Origin: Adiantum capillus-veneris
Lineage: Eukaryota > Streptophyta > Polypodiopsida > Polypodiales > Pteridaceae
Length of the DNA stretch: 64,000 nt
Reading direction: 5' to 3'
Assembly (NCBI GenBank): GCA_014529385.2
Contig: CM043966.1
Span: forward strand, 143,642,711-143,706,710
Below, piece after piece: positions 1 through 12,063 of the stretch (positions are counted from its first letter, which is position 1; each line of letters starts with the position of its first letter). Position numbers and translations under genes: made by a program. The notes below the pieces were generated by a model that saw only the letters and a program-made list of their open reading frames with translations, ran no database searches and had not been told where the DNA came from.

Positions 1-1193
1 GGTGAGAAGAACAAGTCCTCAGTGAAGATTCAAGAAATAAATGTGACAAACACTGTTGCAGTGGATGACAGTCTAGTGTCAGGAGACATCTACTTCTTGA
101 AGAATACAATGGACTCAGCTCTTCTTACAGCATCTGATGGAAATGCACTGAGTGACTGGATTATAGACTCCAGGGGCATCACTTCATGTGTCTCCAAACA
201 AGGAGTGGTTTACCTCTTATGTGACCACTAAAGATCATGTTCGACTAGGCAATGGGCAGACATGTGAGATCGTAGGTGTTGGAGATGTTCAATTGATGTT
301 TCAGAATGGCTCTTCTTTCACGCTGAAGAATGTGAGACATGTTCCCGCAATTACAAAGAGCTTGATCAGCACAGGTTTACTTGATGATGCTGGCTACGTC
401 ACCACTTTTGGACAGAGCATGTGGAAGATATCCAAGGGTTCTATGACAGTAGCACATGGAGTAAAATCTGAAGGACTTTACATGATTTATGTATCAAATG
501 TCTCTAAAAATGTAATCAATGTAACCGAGCAGCCGAACGTTTCTTTGTGGCATAGCCAGTTAGGACATATGTCCAAGAAGGGAATGGAAATCTTGTCTTG
601 TTCTGGTTATTTGCCTGGCTTTTCATTTAATGATTTTGAATTCTGTGAACATTGTCTGTATGGTAAGCAAACAGAGCAGCCACATAAGCATAGAAGCAGT
701 AGAAGAGATACACAATTGGCAATTGTTCATAGTGATTTGTGTGGACCTATGCCTAACCTATCTCTAGGGGGAGCTTCTTACTTTATGACATTTATAGATG
801 ATTACTCGAGGAAAGTATGGGTTTACTTTCTCAAGCACAAGGATGAAGCGTTTAGTGTTTTCAAAACGTTTGTGACACTTGTGGAGAATTAGAGTAGCAA
901 GAAGCTTAAATGCTTACGCACTGACAATGGTGGAGAGTATGTTTCAAAGGCCTTTCAGGACTTTTGTGAGTCAAAAGGTATAAAACGTGAACTTACTGCT
1001 CCTTACAATCCTTCTCAAAATGGTGTTGCTGAGAGGATGAATTGGACCATACAAGAGAAGGTCAGAAGTATGTTGTCTAATGCACAACTGCCAAATGGGT
1101 TTTGGGCTGAAGCTGTATCAACAGCTGTTCATCTTGTAAATAGATCTCCTAGCAAGGTTTTGCAGAAGGATTCAGTGCCAGAGATGGTATGGT
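1..1193 (+). pseudogene. Copia-A polyprotein, protease to integrase part (broken)
   Basis: This is the left part of a Ty1/Copia polyprotein that enters from outside the window. A protease remnant at about 155-190 reads DWIIDSRGITS, where the family has DSGA, and a frameshift follows it. From 188 the frame gives the pre-integrase zinc site (WHSQLGHMS ... CEHCLYGKQ, about 547-670). The integrase core follows with VHSDLCGPM (first Asp), RTDNGG (second Asp, about 918) and SQNGVAER (Glu, about 1015-1035). A TAG at 889-891 interrupts the core. Copia-B splits the frame at 1193, and it resumes in phase at 6342. The damage shows it is an old, dead copy. Confident in family, not in exact limits. Confidence 0.9.
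1189..1193. repeat. Target-site duplication of Copia-B, left copy
   Basis: The five bases atggt directly before the left LTR are repeated directly after the right LTR at 6337-6341. A perfect 5-bp duplication is the expected scar of Copia integrase. Confidence 0.93.
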
Positions 1194-1420
1194 TGTTGGA
1201 ATTAGGGTTGCAGAGAAACACACACAGCTTGGAGAAGACGAAGGAAGCTCAAGGCACACAATAGAGAGTGTGTTACTTAGTGTGCAATGGAAAGATGGTT
1301 AGCCCTAGAGTGATGGGCGTATATACAATGCACGGGGGAAAAAACCTCCTAAAGAGGGAAAAAATGCCCCGGCGGTCCTAGTGTGTTCACACACATCACT
1401 ACCACATGTATATGGTAACA
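1194..1420 (-). repeat. Copia-B 3' LTR
   Basis: 227 bp, starting TGTTGG and ending GGTAACA, so it has the short terminal inverted repeat TGTT/AACA. It matches 6110-6336 at all but one visible base. It lies next to a purine tract on the minus strand, which makes it the 3' LTR. Confidence 0.95.
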
Positions 1421-1433
1421 AATCCCCCCTGGA
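1421..1433 (-). other. Copia-B polypurine tract
   Basis: Directly inside the 3' LTR, the minus strand carries a purine run (CCAGGGGGGATT on minus). This is the expected primer for plus-strand DNA synthesis. Confidence 0.8.
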
Positions 1434-1495
1434 GTGATGCGGTGAACGAGAGCTGGCACATGAGTAAAGGGAAGTGCCATGCCCTGAGGACATGA

Positions 1496-4400
1496 TCAGT
1501 CCACAAAGGGGAGTAAGCCCAAAGCTTTGCGGAAAGCTTCAAGCTTCTCACGAGACAATGCCTTTGTGAAAAGATCTGCAAGGTTGTCCTGTGTTGGCAC
1601 ATAAGCCAAGCTGATCTCTCCTGCTGAGAGCCTCTCCCTGACATAGTGGTAATGCACCTCAATGTGCTTTGTGCGAGCATGAAAAACTGGGTTCCTCGCA
1701 ACTGCCAATGCGCTCTGACTGTCAGTGTAGATAGTGTTGGCAGTGTCCTGTCCAACACCCGAGTCAGCCATAAGGCGTCTGAGCCATACACACTCAACCG
1801 TAGCTGTGAAGACTGCCCTGTACTTAGCCTCACAACTCGAAGTGGCCACAGTAGGTTGCTTCTTGCTCAACCATGATATACATGAACTGCCAAGCATGAA
1901 ACCAAAACCACTTGTGGACACTCGCGTGTCAAAACAACCAGCCCAATCTGAGTCCAAAAAAGCATGTAAGTCTGGCGGCAATGATCCCCCCTTGGGATAA
2001 AACAAGCCAAGATGTAAAGTGCCACTAAGGTAGCGGAAAATCCTCTTGACAGCCTGCCAATGCTTAGACCCTGGGCTATGCATAAATCTGCTGACCTGCA
2101 AGATTGCAAACTGAATATCTGGCCTCGTGTTGCATACATAAATGAGGCAGCCAACAGCAGTTTGGTAAAGAGTGACATCAGCAGTATCGCCAGCATCATG
2201 TAGACTCAACTTCAAACCTGTTTCCATGGGAGTGGCAATAGGTTTGCAATCCTCAAGTCCAAACTTACATAGCAATGTCTTTATGTAACTTTTCTGACTC
2301 AAGGCAATACCACCATCACACTGCTTAAACTGTATACCCAAGTAATGATGCAACAGCCCCAAATCTTTCATCTTGAAAGTAGCATTCAAATCAGCCTTAA
2401 ATTCAGCAATATGTCTCTCATTTGGTCCAGTGATCAGCAAATCATCAACATAAAGAACCACAATGAGAAATACATCATCCTCACACTTTACATACAATGT
2501 GCTTTCTGTTGGACTGTTACGAAAGCCTCGTTTAACCAAATGAGTGTCAGCTTTCTCATACCAAGCACGAGGAGATTGCTTCAACCCATACAAAGCCTTC
2601 TTACATTTGCACACTTTGTCCTCTTGTCCTTTTATGACAAAACCGCGAGGCTGCGTTACATAAACTTCCTCAAATATGTCACCATTCAAGAAAGCAGTAA
2701 CAATGTCTGATTGATGTACATCCCAACCAAAATGAGTTGCCAATGCACATAGAAAACGCATAGTAGTCATACGACAAGTGGGAGCAAAAGTCTCTTCATA
2801 ATCTATGCCTTTTTGTTGTGCATAACCCTTTGCAACAAGTCGAGCCTTATGGCGATCGATCTAACCATCCGGCTTGCGTTTCAACTTGTAAACCCACTTC
2901 GTACCAATGGCCTTTTTGCCAGGAGGCAAATCACATAAAGTCCATGTGTCATTCTCTATAAGTGCATCATATTCTGATTTCATGGCAGCAATCCAATTTT
3001 CTGAATTCTGTGCTTCATCAAAAGACAGAGGCTCCTCAACATCATGTAAACTAGACACAGCCAAAGCATAACAATCTGATGCATAAGATGCATGGCGAGA
3101 GCCTGAACGAGTACGACTAGATAAAGGTGCATCCAATTTACTGTCACGCAAAGTGTGCACCAGCCATTTTGGCATACCTCTAGCCTGCTCATTTTCAGCC
3201 CTTTCCTCATCAAGTACATCATGTACATCTGCATCAGTAATAGGCTGTTCTAAAATATTTTCAGAAACCCCCATAGGTTGTACATTTGCCTCATTGGAAC
3301 TTACATTCGTATTTCCACCACTGAAAAGAGGCAACAAAGTGTCATAAATGTCCTGTGAGCTTACATTACTGTCTCTAGTACATGATAGCAAGGGCTGAAC
3401 AGAATCTTCCACAAACACTACATCCTGTGAAACCAGAATACGTTTTGTTTGCGGATGATACAACCTGTAACCTTTGCTTTCAGCACTATAACCAACAAAA
3501 ATACATTTGACAGCCTTATCATCCAATTTTCTGCGCTCCACTTGTGGCACCAAAGCATATGCCAAACAGCCAAAAACACGCATGTGCTCAATAGAAGGTT
3601 TTCTATCATGCCATGCTTCATATGGAGTAATAGACTGCAAAGCTTTCGTAGGACACCTGTTAAGTACATAAGTGGCACACAGGATGGCCTCAAGCCAAAA
3701 AGAATGCGGCAAAGCTTGACTTTTGACCATACATCGTGCCATTTCCGTTAGTGACCTGTTTTTCCTCTCAGCAACACCATTTTGCTGAGGTGTATAAGGC
3801 ACTGTACATTGGTGTTTTATCCCACGACTAGCCAGAAATGCATTAAATTCATGAGACATATACTCCCCCCCTCGATCGGAACGGAGGGTGCCCATAGTAC
3901 ATTTTGAGACATTTTCAGCCATAGCCAAAAATTGTTTGAAGCACATAAAAACTTCGGACTTCCGTTTAAGCGGAAATACCCATGCATGCCTGGAGTAATC
4001 ATCAATGAAAGTCACGAAGTACAGGTAATTGCCCAAGGACGGAGTTTGCATGGGCCCACAAACATCACTATGCACAAGCTGCAACCTGCATGTGACCCTA
4101 ACTGAACCATCCTTTGGAAACTTAGAATGCTGCATTTTACCCAGAATACAGCCTTCACAAACATGTTTGACAGGTGCTTCAAGAGGCGGCAAAGAAGCAA
4201 CCATATCAGATTTCTGCAAACGCAGCAAACTGGCAAAATTCAGATGACCAAAACGTGCATGCCAAAGTTTTGCATCTGAAATAGCCCTTGAATCTGCAAC
4301 AGCATTTGCAAAACTTTGTCCACACTTGTCATACAAAGTGAGCTTATACAGCCCACCGCACAAAAGCCCAGATGCAACAATTTCATCACCAAAACTGAGA

Positions 4401-5012
4401 TCATGACTTGTACATCTGTCATCCACAAATTTGACTACAAGTCCAAGTCTAGCAAGTGCGGATACAGACAAGAGATTCTTCTTGATCCCAGGTACATAAA
4501 GTGCATCAACAAGTGTGAAGGAACTGCCATTAGCAGCAGTGAGCACAATCTTTCCAACTCCCTGAACTGGATAAGAGGCGTTGTTGGCACAAGTGACTGA
4601 ATTCCCATGAGGGACAGACTCGAGAGAGGTAAACAATTCACGATGTGAGGTAATGTGCTTTGTAGCACCACTGTCGAAATACCACACATGTGAATCTGCA
4701 GCAACTGACAAGCATGCATCATGAACAGCAGGATTGTAAGTGCACTCTGCGCTAAAAGCCCATTCTGCATCAACATCAGCATCACAATCTCCTTTCACAG
4801 AAGACTCAACAATGGCTGCATTTGTAGTGGAACCAGCATTTGCAGTGGAACCACCCTCTTTCTTCTTAGCCTCTTTGGCCTTCAACTTAGGACACGACTT
4901 GATTAAGTGATCATTGGCTTTACAATAATGGCAACGCATCTTCTTTTTGCCCTTATCACCAGAATTGCCAGACGAAGTGCTGCCAGCAGAAGCATTAGGA
5001 ACAGAATTTTGC
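1496..5012 (-). pseudogene. Copia-B pol: zinc knuckle, protease, integrase, RT, RNase H (one stop)
   Basis: One reading frame runs from about 5012 to the stop at 1496, broken only by a TAG near 2862 just before the RT. Domains in order are: zinc knuckle CHYCKANDHLIKSC (about 4933-4890), protease WYFDSGATKHIT (about 4680), integrase zinc site (WHARFGH ... CEGCILGK), integrase core VHSDVCGPM / LRSDRGGEY / PQQNGVAER, RT with LYVDDLLIT (about 2450), and RNase H with DSDWAG and TDSQSALAVA (about 1720). It would make the enzymes for proteolysis, reverse transcription and integration in cytoplasmic particles and the nucleus. All catalytic residues I can check are present, so a readthrough product could in principle be active. 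Confidence 0.92.
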
Positions 5013-5782
5013 CACTCGCAGCAGAACCATAAGAAGTGGCTGCATTACTGTTACCACCCTTTCTTTGAGAAGCAATAAAAGCCTGTTCAACTGCACGCTG
5101 CCTAGTCCTGTTTTTTCTAGAAAGTGACTCTTGCAACAGCAATGTGCATAATGCATCAAACTTGACAACTTCAGGATTTCCTTGGGTCATCAGTCTCCAA
5201 GTACTAGCAAAAGTCTGGTAGGAATCTGGTAAGGCATCAAGAACAGTCTGCACCAGGGAACTGTCCGAAATGACTTCACCTGCAGAAATGAGTTGCTCAT
5301 TGATATCCTTGACACTAGCAAGGAAAGTGTCCATATCATCTTCCTCATGCATGATCTTCGACTCTAGCTCTTTACGCAGCAAAGCAATTTTAGCCTCATT
5401 GCGGCTTGCATAAAGACCTGCTAGAATATCCCAAGCCTGTTTTTGCAGATTTTGCTGAACAGATGTGAGGAATAATGGTGCGCTTCACAGACAACACAAT
5501 CAATGCATGAGCCTGCACATCCTTAACATCCCAACGAGCTTGTTCTGCCGTAGGCAAAACAACTCTAACAGCTGCAATCCTTGCAGCAAGACCTGCAACA
5601 TCCTCAACATCGCCTACATATTCAGAACCATGACGTACATCAATGCCCTGCACAATGTTCCAGACACCTTTTGACACAAGAACATGTTGCATCATATAAG
5701 CCCACATAGGGTAGTTGTCCCCATCCAACCTGTCCTCAGCAGCAAACATCTTGAACACATCTGTGTTGTTGTTGTCAGCCAT
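5013..5782 (-). pseudogene. Copia-B gag (two frameshifts)
   Basis: The ATG at 5782 starts MADNNNTDVFKMF, and the typical Copia gag motif follows (RLDGDNYPMWAYMMQHVL). Frameshifts of one net base lie near 5460 and near 5012. The three frames together cover a normal-length gag ending in the zinc knuckle region. The start is chosen because it is the first ATG after the primer site and matches the usual short gag N-terminus. The protein would coat the RNA in virus-like particles. Confidence 0.88.
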
Positions 5783-6095
5783 GGTAAATGCTGCACCTGA
5801 TGTGAAAACTGTCCAAAAATAGGAGAAATGGAGCGGGAACAACTTGTGCTATATAGCACAAACCGTAGAAGACTATAAGGCACCTGTTATGCAGAAAACG
5901 ACACTGATAGAAAATCTGCACAAAATGACGAAATAGCCTGTGCAGTACTGCCCGTAGTGGAAACGGAGGCCGAAATGAGCCCAAATCAAAATTCTGAGCA
6001 GACCTACGAACGCTCGCCAAAGCTCACTGAAATCGGAGAAAGTGAGCAGGCGTGTGCTGGAGCAGCTGGCGACTAAGCCCGGGAGGACGTGACCT

Positions 6096-6107
6096 GCTCT
6101 GATACCA
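6096..6107 (-). other. Copia-B primer binding site (tRNA-iMet type)
   Basis: The minus strand reads TGGTATCAGAGC, the standard plant Copia primer site complementary to the 3' end of initiator Met-tRNA, placed two bases inside the 5' LTR. Confidence 0.93.
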
Positions 6108-6109
6108 AT

Positions 6110-6336
6110 TGTTGGAATTAGGGTTGCAGAGAAACACACACAGCTTGGAGAAGATGAAGGAAGCTCAAGGCACACAATAGAGAGTGTGTTACTTAGTGTG
6201 CAATGGAAAGATGGTTAGCCCTAGAGTGATGGGCGTATATACAATGCACGGGGGAAAAAACCTCCTAAAGAGGGAAAAAATGCCCCGGCGGTCCTAGTGT
6301 GTTCACACACATCACTACCACATGTATATGGTAACA
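6110..6336 (-). repeat. Copia-B 5' LTR
   Basis: 227 bp, TGTT...AACA, the pair of 1194-1420 with one visible difference. It is followed in plus direction by the second atggt target copy (6337-6341). Confidence 0.95.
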
Positions 6337-6341
6337 ATGGT

Positions 6342-6735
6342 CAGGCAAAATGCCTTCATACAAGCATCTCAGAGTCTTTGGCTGTGAGGCATATACTCAC
6401 GTTCCAAAGGAATAGGAACAAACTTGAGCCAAAGAGTAGAAAGTGCATCTTTCTAGGCTATGGTAATTCTGGTGAGATGGGGTACAGACTTTGGGATCCC
6501 GAATCTAGAAAGGTTGTCCGTAGCAATGATGTTCACTTTAATGAATCCAAATATCATTCTAAACCAGAGAGGGTTGAGGAGATTAGAAGAGTTGTCTTCC
6601 AAGAAGATGGACCTACACGTGCAAGACAAAATGTCAAGGCTCAAGAGGAGCAAGGACAAGATAGATTGGAACCACAGGTTGTGGCTGAGCCTGAGCCACC
6701 TGTTGTGCGTAGATCTAGACGTGTCACGATGAAAT
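6342..6735 (+). pseudogene. Copia-A polyprotein, end of integrase and linker (truncated)
   Basis: This continues the Copia-A frame broken at 1193. It encodes the post-integrase block (YKHLRVFGCEAY, then KCIFLGYG and RLWDPESRKVV) and a proline/acid-rich linker. A one-base frameshift at about 6413 (before RNKLEPKSRK) disrupts it. Sequence recognisable as Copia stops at about 6735, before the RT, where Gypsy-A gag begins. The RT and RNase H of Copia-A are not in the window. Confidence 0.9.
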
Positions 6736-8050
6736 GGTAAGGCATGCTTTTCTTACACACTTTCAACAGGTGGAAGACCCACAAAAGGTATGGCAGTCTA
6801 TTCAAGGCTTAGTACAAGATGAAGGCCAAACCATAGAAGACTTTGTCAAGGCATTCAATGCGTTATGGGCAAAGTGGTGTACATCTTTGGGGGCTGAAAT
6901 TCCTCCAGCCATGTTGAAGAAGGACAGGTTTCTTGCAAGCTTGAGGAGTAACCTACGCTTGAAGGTAGAGCTTAAGCAGCCAAGGACCTTTGAGGAGGTA
7001 GTTGAAATTGCAAAGAATAAAGAGTGGAAAGCAGAGCGTCTTCATCAACTTGGAATCAATGTGGAGCCAAAGCTTGAAGTGAAAGTGGTAGAGCAACCAA
7101 GGGTCTCATCAGGGAGCCAGGTTATGATCAACAAGCTTCTCATGATGTGAATGCCTTTCGCAAGGAGATGTAGGAGGTTGTAGGTCTTATGAAGAATCTT
7201 AGTGTGCATATGATGGGAGGTGGAAGAGGTCAAAGTTATGGATATGGACGTGGTTATGGAAGCAAAGAGGGTTGTACAGGTGGTAGAGGAAGAGGCATGG
7301 CTGGAAGAGGGGATATGTTTCAATGCTACAATTGTGGTGAATGGGGTCATAAAAGCCCTCAATGTGACAAGCCAAAGAGAATGGGTGGCGACATGTTTCC
7401 TCTTCCTCCACAAATTCCTTCTCGAGCTCAAGATTATGGTATTGAGATTAAAGGGGAAGCAGGACCAAGTGGATTGACAGCAGAAGAGAAGGGAAAAACA
7501 AAAGTGGTAAGCATAATCCATTTGGAGAAGAAAGAGGATGATTTGGGAGCTATAGTCATGCCTGTAGGTAAGAGGGTTACAAGAGATCATGACATGAGTG
7601 ATGCAAGTCCCAGCCATAAAAGAGGGAAACAGGTTGAAACAGGTACAGGTAAAGAGAAGAAGAAGAGAAAGCCCAAGAAACATTACAATGCATCCGACTT
7701 TCCTTTGGGAGAAGGGCAACCAAATTATAGTTTAAAGGCTGATTTGGTGGGTAGAAAGGCTGATGTTACCTTTGGGCAACTCATGGAGATGTGTCCCAAG
7801 TTAAAGAGGCAATGGAAGCACGTAGTCAACCCCATGAAGAAGGAGCTTGCAAGGGGGTCAGTGAGAGTCTTGTCTTTGAATGAGCTACCTGATATATGTC
7901 CTACTATGGATGCATGGCATAAGAGGAAGTTCATTGGAGAGGCTTATATTGATGGAGGTGCACAGGTATGTGTTATTACTCAAGCTTGTGTATCAAAGTT
8001 GGGACTCAACATGGTGAAGAATTCAGGTTTTCGCATAAAGCTTGCCAACT
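6736..8050 (+). pseudogene. Gypsy-A gag and protease region (5' truncated, broken)
   Basis: A Ty3/Gypsy gag starting inside the capsid domain. VEDPQKVWQSIQGLVQ aligns with IEDPDKVWQEVQALVQ of Gypsy-B at about 13555-13600. A frameshift plus TAG sits at about 7125-7172. A zinc knuckle CYNCGEWGHKSPQC follows at 7324-7365, then a basic linker. The protease site is AYIDGGAQVCVIT (about 7945-7985), with DGG where DSG/DTG is usual; Gypsy-B has the same DGGA. A shift with TAA at 8050 separates it from pol. The first quarter of gag, the leader and the 5' LTR are missing, and Copia-A abuts directly. Confidence 0.88.
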
Positions 8051-8052
8051 AA

Positions 8053-10870
8053 TCAAGGGTGAGGTGCTTGGGAGTTTAAAGGACTTGGAGGTGGATGTAT
8101 TTGATGTTAAAGTGATGGTCAATTGCCATGTTATGCCCGCGGGTATTGGTGCTTTCCCTCTCATCATTAGAAGACCATGGTTACAGGCAACCAAAGCTAT
8201 ACAGGATTGGGGACATGGTACCATCACTCTCTACAATAGAAGGGGTGATAAGAAGAGGTTTGACATGGCTAGCAAGCAATATTTGGATGCTGATTTTGAT
8301 GAGAAAAGTGATGAAGAAGAGTACTCAAGTGAAGAAGAAGACAATGGGGATGAGGGCAGTGAAGTGGAAGATAGCAGCGATAGTGATCTAGATGTTTCCT
8401 CCTTGTTTCTTGAAGAAGATCATGATGAGAAACAAAGATTTCTTGGCCTTATGGAGAATGAGGATATCTCTGGTCCTTATGAGAAAATTGAAGAGCTGAT
8501 GCAACCCAAAGTTCAACCTAATGTCAAACAGGAGCTGATACAAGTTATGTTGTCTTCCGACTTGACTAGTCATGAGAAGGGTGAGTACCTACATATGATA
8601 CAAAAATTTCCCCATTTATTCATCACTTCTTATGAGGAAATTAGAGGCTTTAAGGGAGAGGAAATCCACATTCCAATCAAGGAAGGAGCTCAACCCGTAC
8701 GCCAAAAGCTAAGGAGAATGGGACAGGTACAACTTAATGCTTTAAAGGAAGAGGTAGACAAGCTTCTTGAAGCAGGTTTCATATGTCCTGTGAGCACTGC
8801 AGAATTGGTGAGTCCTGTTGTTGTCACACCCAAGAAGGATGGAAAGTGGAGGATATGTGTTTATTTTAAGCCTCTAAACGCAGCCATGAAGAGGGATCCA
8901 TACTCTCTTCCTTTCAAAGATGACATACTTGATTCTATTGCAGGGCATGAGAGGTATAGCGTATGTGATAGATTCTCTGGATATTTTCAGCTCACCTTGG
9001 CTTTGGAAGATCGAAAGAAGACCACATTTATCACGCCATGGGGATGCTTTTGTTATTGTGTGCTTCCTTTTGGTCTTATGAATGGCTGGGCGTGGTATCA
9101 AAAGCGCGTCAACAAGGTGTTCTCTCCCTTTCTTGGCAAGTTTGTGAAGGATCTTATTGATGACTTTTGTGTTTATAGCTCTAGAAAGGATCATTGTGCA
9201 AATCTTGGGATGGCATTGAAGCAATATGATGAAAGTGGAGGTCAACTCAACCCAAAGAAATGTCATCTTGCTCAACCAAGAGTGAAGTTTTTGGGGCATA
9301 TGATCTCAGAGAATAAGATTGAAGCGGATCCTGACAAAGTGAAGGCGTTGGTGCTCCTCCCATCACCTAAAGATACAAAGCAACTTTATACTTTTATTCA
9401 AAAGGTGAAGTATATGGCAAGGTTCATTCCTTTGTCCTCTCAACTTCTTTATCCTCTACAACAAGTAGCAAGGTTGGATCCTCTACAATGGACAAATGAA
9501 TGTGAAGAGGTTTTTCAAGGTATCAAAGAGGTTCTTGGTTCTCTTCCTGCTATGCAAGCTCCTAATTGGGATAAGGAGTTTTATGTGAATCCATCAGTAG
9601 GTGAGGATGCTATTGGAGCTATGCTTCTTCAACGAGGTAACAATTCCCACTACATGAAGCCTATCTATTGTGCTAGCAGGGTGAAGCTAGAGGTGGAGAG
9701 AGGCTATACTGAGGTGGAGCTCATTATGGTGAGTGTGATTTATGCATGTATAAGGTTTAGGCACTACCTTATCCCTAAACCATTCACATTCCTCACTAGC
9801 TACACTCTTCTACCTCAATTGGTGAATAGCCCTACTTTGTCAAAGAGGCTGATGAAGTGGATTGTGGAGCTACAAGAATTACAATTCTCTTTTCTTGTTG
9901 AGGAGAGTACAAGGGCTACATTGGCTGATTTGCTTACCTATAAGGAAAGCCCTCTTCTTCTTAAGGAGGATGCAGTGAAGAAGCAACACATGGAAGCTCC
10001 TGACATAGACAATGCCTATCTATTGTTTTTTGATGGCTCTTACAGGAAAGCGCATGGTGAAGCTTCAGGAGGTGTGGTAGTTTATGATCCTCAAGGTGCT
10101 TTGGTAACTAAAAGGAGTTTGAAGCTTACAGCACAAAGCAACAATGAAGCTGAGTATGCTACTTTGGAGAAAGGTCTCAACCTTTGCCTTGAGCTTGGCA
10201 TCTGTTGTGTGAGGGCAAGAGGTGATGCTCTTTTGGTGGTGAATCAAGTACTTGGGGTGTGGCAAAGTAAGAATCCAAGGCTGAAAAATATGTGTTTTCA
10301 AGTGAAGAATCTGCTTAAGCATTTTGAAGCTTGGAGTTTAAGGCATGTGGACAGGTATCAAAATGAAGAAGCACATGGTGCAGCGCAAGCTTCAACTGGG
10401 CAATTGTATGTGATAAGGGCTGATTCTCCTCTTTATTTGGGAAGGGAAGATTTAGAGAGGGAGGAAGAGTTTCTACAAACAGGTATTCTTCCATCAGAGT
10501 TGGAAAAGCCAAAAAAGTACGCCTTCCTACGTCGTGCCAAAAGGTATGTGCTACTTGGTGATGCCTTGTATATGAAGGGGGCTGATCTTGTGATGAGAAA
10601 AGTGCCTTGGAAAGAGGAAATTTACAAAATTTTAGAGGAGAATCATGAGGGTTCTTGTGGTGGTCACTTTGCTGCAAAGATCACTTTGCATAAAGTCTTG
10701 CAGGAGGGTTATGTGTGGCCAAGTGTTCAACGTGATGTTCATCATTGGTGCAAGTCTTGTAAAGAGTGTCAAAGCATGGAAAATAGGGTTCTAAAATTAG
10801 AAATTAGAGGCACCATTGTGGCTTATGATGTGTTTGAGAAGTGGGGTATTGATGCAATGACTGCTTTCCA
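8053..10870 (+). pseudogene. Gypsy-A pol: RT, RNase H, second RNase H, integrase N-part
   Basis: A long open stretch with Ty3/Gypsy domain order. The protease C-part has FPLIIRRPWLQA, followed by a Glu/Asp/Ser-rich linker (8290-8420). The RT has VVVTPKKDGKWRICV, DRFSGYFQL and LIDDFCVYS, so the catalytic aspartates are present. The first RNase H follows (about 9470-9960). A second RNase H at about 10020-10390 shows FFDGSYRK, NNEAEYATLEKG and RGDALLVVNQV. The integrase zinc site comes last (ENHEG..GGHF, CKSCKEC), then GIDAMT, where the core begins. The frame is cut there, so the DDE core and 3' LTR are absent. Two RNase H domains are known for the plant Tat-type Gypsy lineage. Confidence 0.9.
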
Positions 10871-10875
10871 TTCTG

Positions 10876-11089
10876 GCTTCTTATCCTTGAATGCCGATTG
10901 AAGATGAGCAAAAGCTCAACTTCTCCTTGTTGACCACCTTTGTAAACATGTCTGTAGGATTTTCACTTGTATGCACCTTTCCTAGCTTTAGTTGTCCCTC
11001 TTCCAAAAGAGTGCGTATGAAGTGATATCTCACCTCAATGTGCTTTGTCCTTGAATGAAAGGTTGAGTTCTTCGCAAGATGGATAGAGC
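10876..11089 (-). pseudogene. Copia-C RNase H, C-terminal piece
   Basis: The minus strand encodes HLAKNSTFHSRTKHIEVRYH and then a typical Copia C-terminus (HTSENPTDMFTKVVNKEKL) with a stop at 10881-10883. It is the downstream half of the RNase H whose first half (DSQSA) ends at 16802; Gypsy-B lies between. Beyond the stop only about 20 bases remain before Gypsy-A begins, so the 3' LTR of Copia-C has been lost. Confidence 0.9.
11085..11089. repeat. Probable target-site duplication of Gypsy-B, left copy
   Basis: agagc here and agcgc at 16801-16805 flank Gypsy-B and agree at four of five bases. They fall in the same place of the Copia-C RNase H reading frame. The exact LTR edge is uncertain by one base. 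Confidence 0.55.
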
Positions 11090-12032
11090 TGTCAGGAGTT
11101 TTTTGGAGCAAGGGATTGCGCATATGTACATACACATGCATGGTGCATCGAATAAAGGATTACCCAATTCCCATAGCCAGGTGGTTACGTGGGGCCCACA
11201 TGTGTACATGTAGGACAACATGTACATAGTGCATCGATTTTCATTATCACCAGTACCAGTGGGTTTTTTCTATAATAAAGAGGAGTTGTTAGCGCGTAAA
11301 ACTTATCGAGGAAGCTATTTGCGGGCCGACGACGTGAGGTCAGCAGGTGCGTCAGATGGCATCTAGTGGCGTCAGGAGGGCGAACGAGGTCAATATTTGC
11401 ACGCGGATGGGGACGGACACAACGTGGGTGTTTTCTGGTAAGAGTTATGCAAAAAGGTCATCATTAGGACCACTTTTTGGGGCCACTTCACGTGGTGGAG
11501 AGATGCATAATTGGAAAAAAGCTGAGTGCCAGGTGTGCGAATGATGCAAAAAGGTGACAACTATGCACTGCGAGGTCAGTTTTTGGCCTGTTCGGGGTCC
11601 GTTTGAGGTCATCTAAAAGGCCAAGGGTGCCCAAGTAATAAAGCTAAGTGTGGGAACTGAAAAAACAGAGAGAAGACCAGAAAAAACGTGGAGAAGAGAG
11701 GAGGAACAGCCGCAGGTGTGTTTTTGCTCATTTTGGAGCCTGTTTTGGCCGTAAACTGCTCATCCGAGGTCGGATTTGAGCACTTTGACATTGTAGACTG
11801 GGGTTTTGGGCCGTTCTGGACGCGATGGCGCTGTCCATTTTGCCAAATTCCTCACTCTTTTTTTTCTGTTTTTCTGTGTAATCTTCTGCGGTGAGTGAAG
11901 CTTCTTCTCCAATTTGTGATTGTATCTGGTATCTTTTACCCATATTGTGTGAGCTGTTTGCCCCATTGGTGTTGGCCCAAGCTCATTTGTATCTAAACAT
12001 CAGAAATTCTCCTCTTTTGAGCTGAGTTTTTT

Positions 12033-12063
<31 letters not shown>

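Larger units (their letters stand above)
1194..6336 (-). mobile_element. Copia-B, complete LTR retrotransposon nested in Copia-A
   Basis: A 5143-bp Ty1/Copia element on the minus strand. It has two 227-bp LTRs, a tRNA-iMet type primer site, gag, protease, integrase, RT and RNase H in Copia order, a polypurine tract, and a perfect 5-bp target duplication (atggt). Removing it and one duplication copy rejoins the Copia-A frame without a shift. The two LTRs differ at one visible base (c/t, near 1240 and 6156), so insertion is recent. Coding is nearly intact, with two frameshifts in gag and one TAG in pol, so this copy is probably not autonomous now. Confidence 0.95.

Noticed and set aside
1399-2710. 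Antisense and shifted open frames over the Copia-B pol
   Set aside because: Shadows of the RT/RNase H coding sequence without own motifs.
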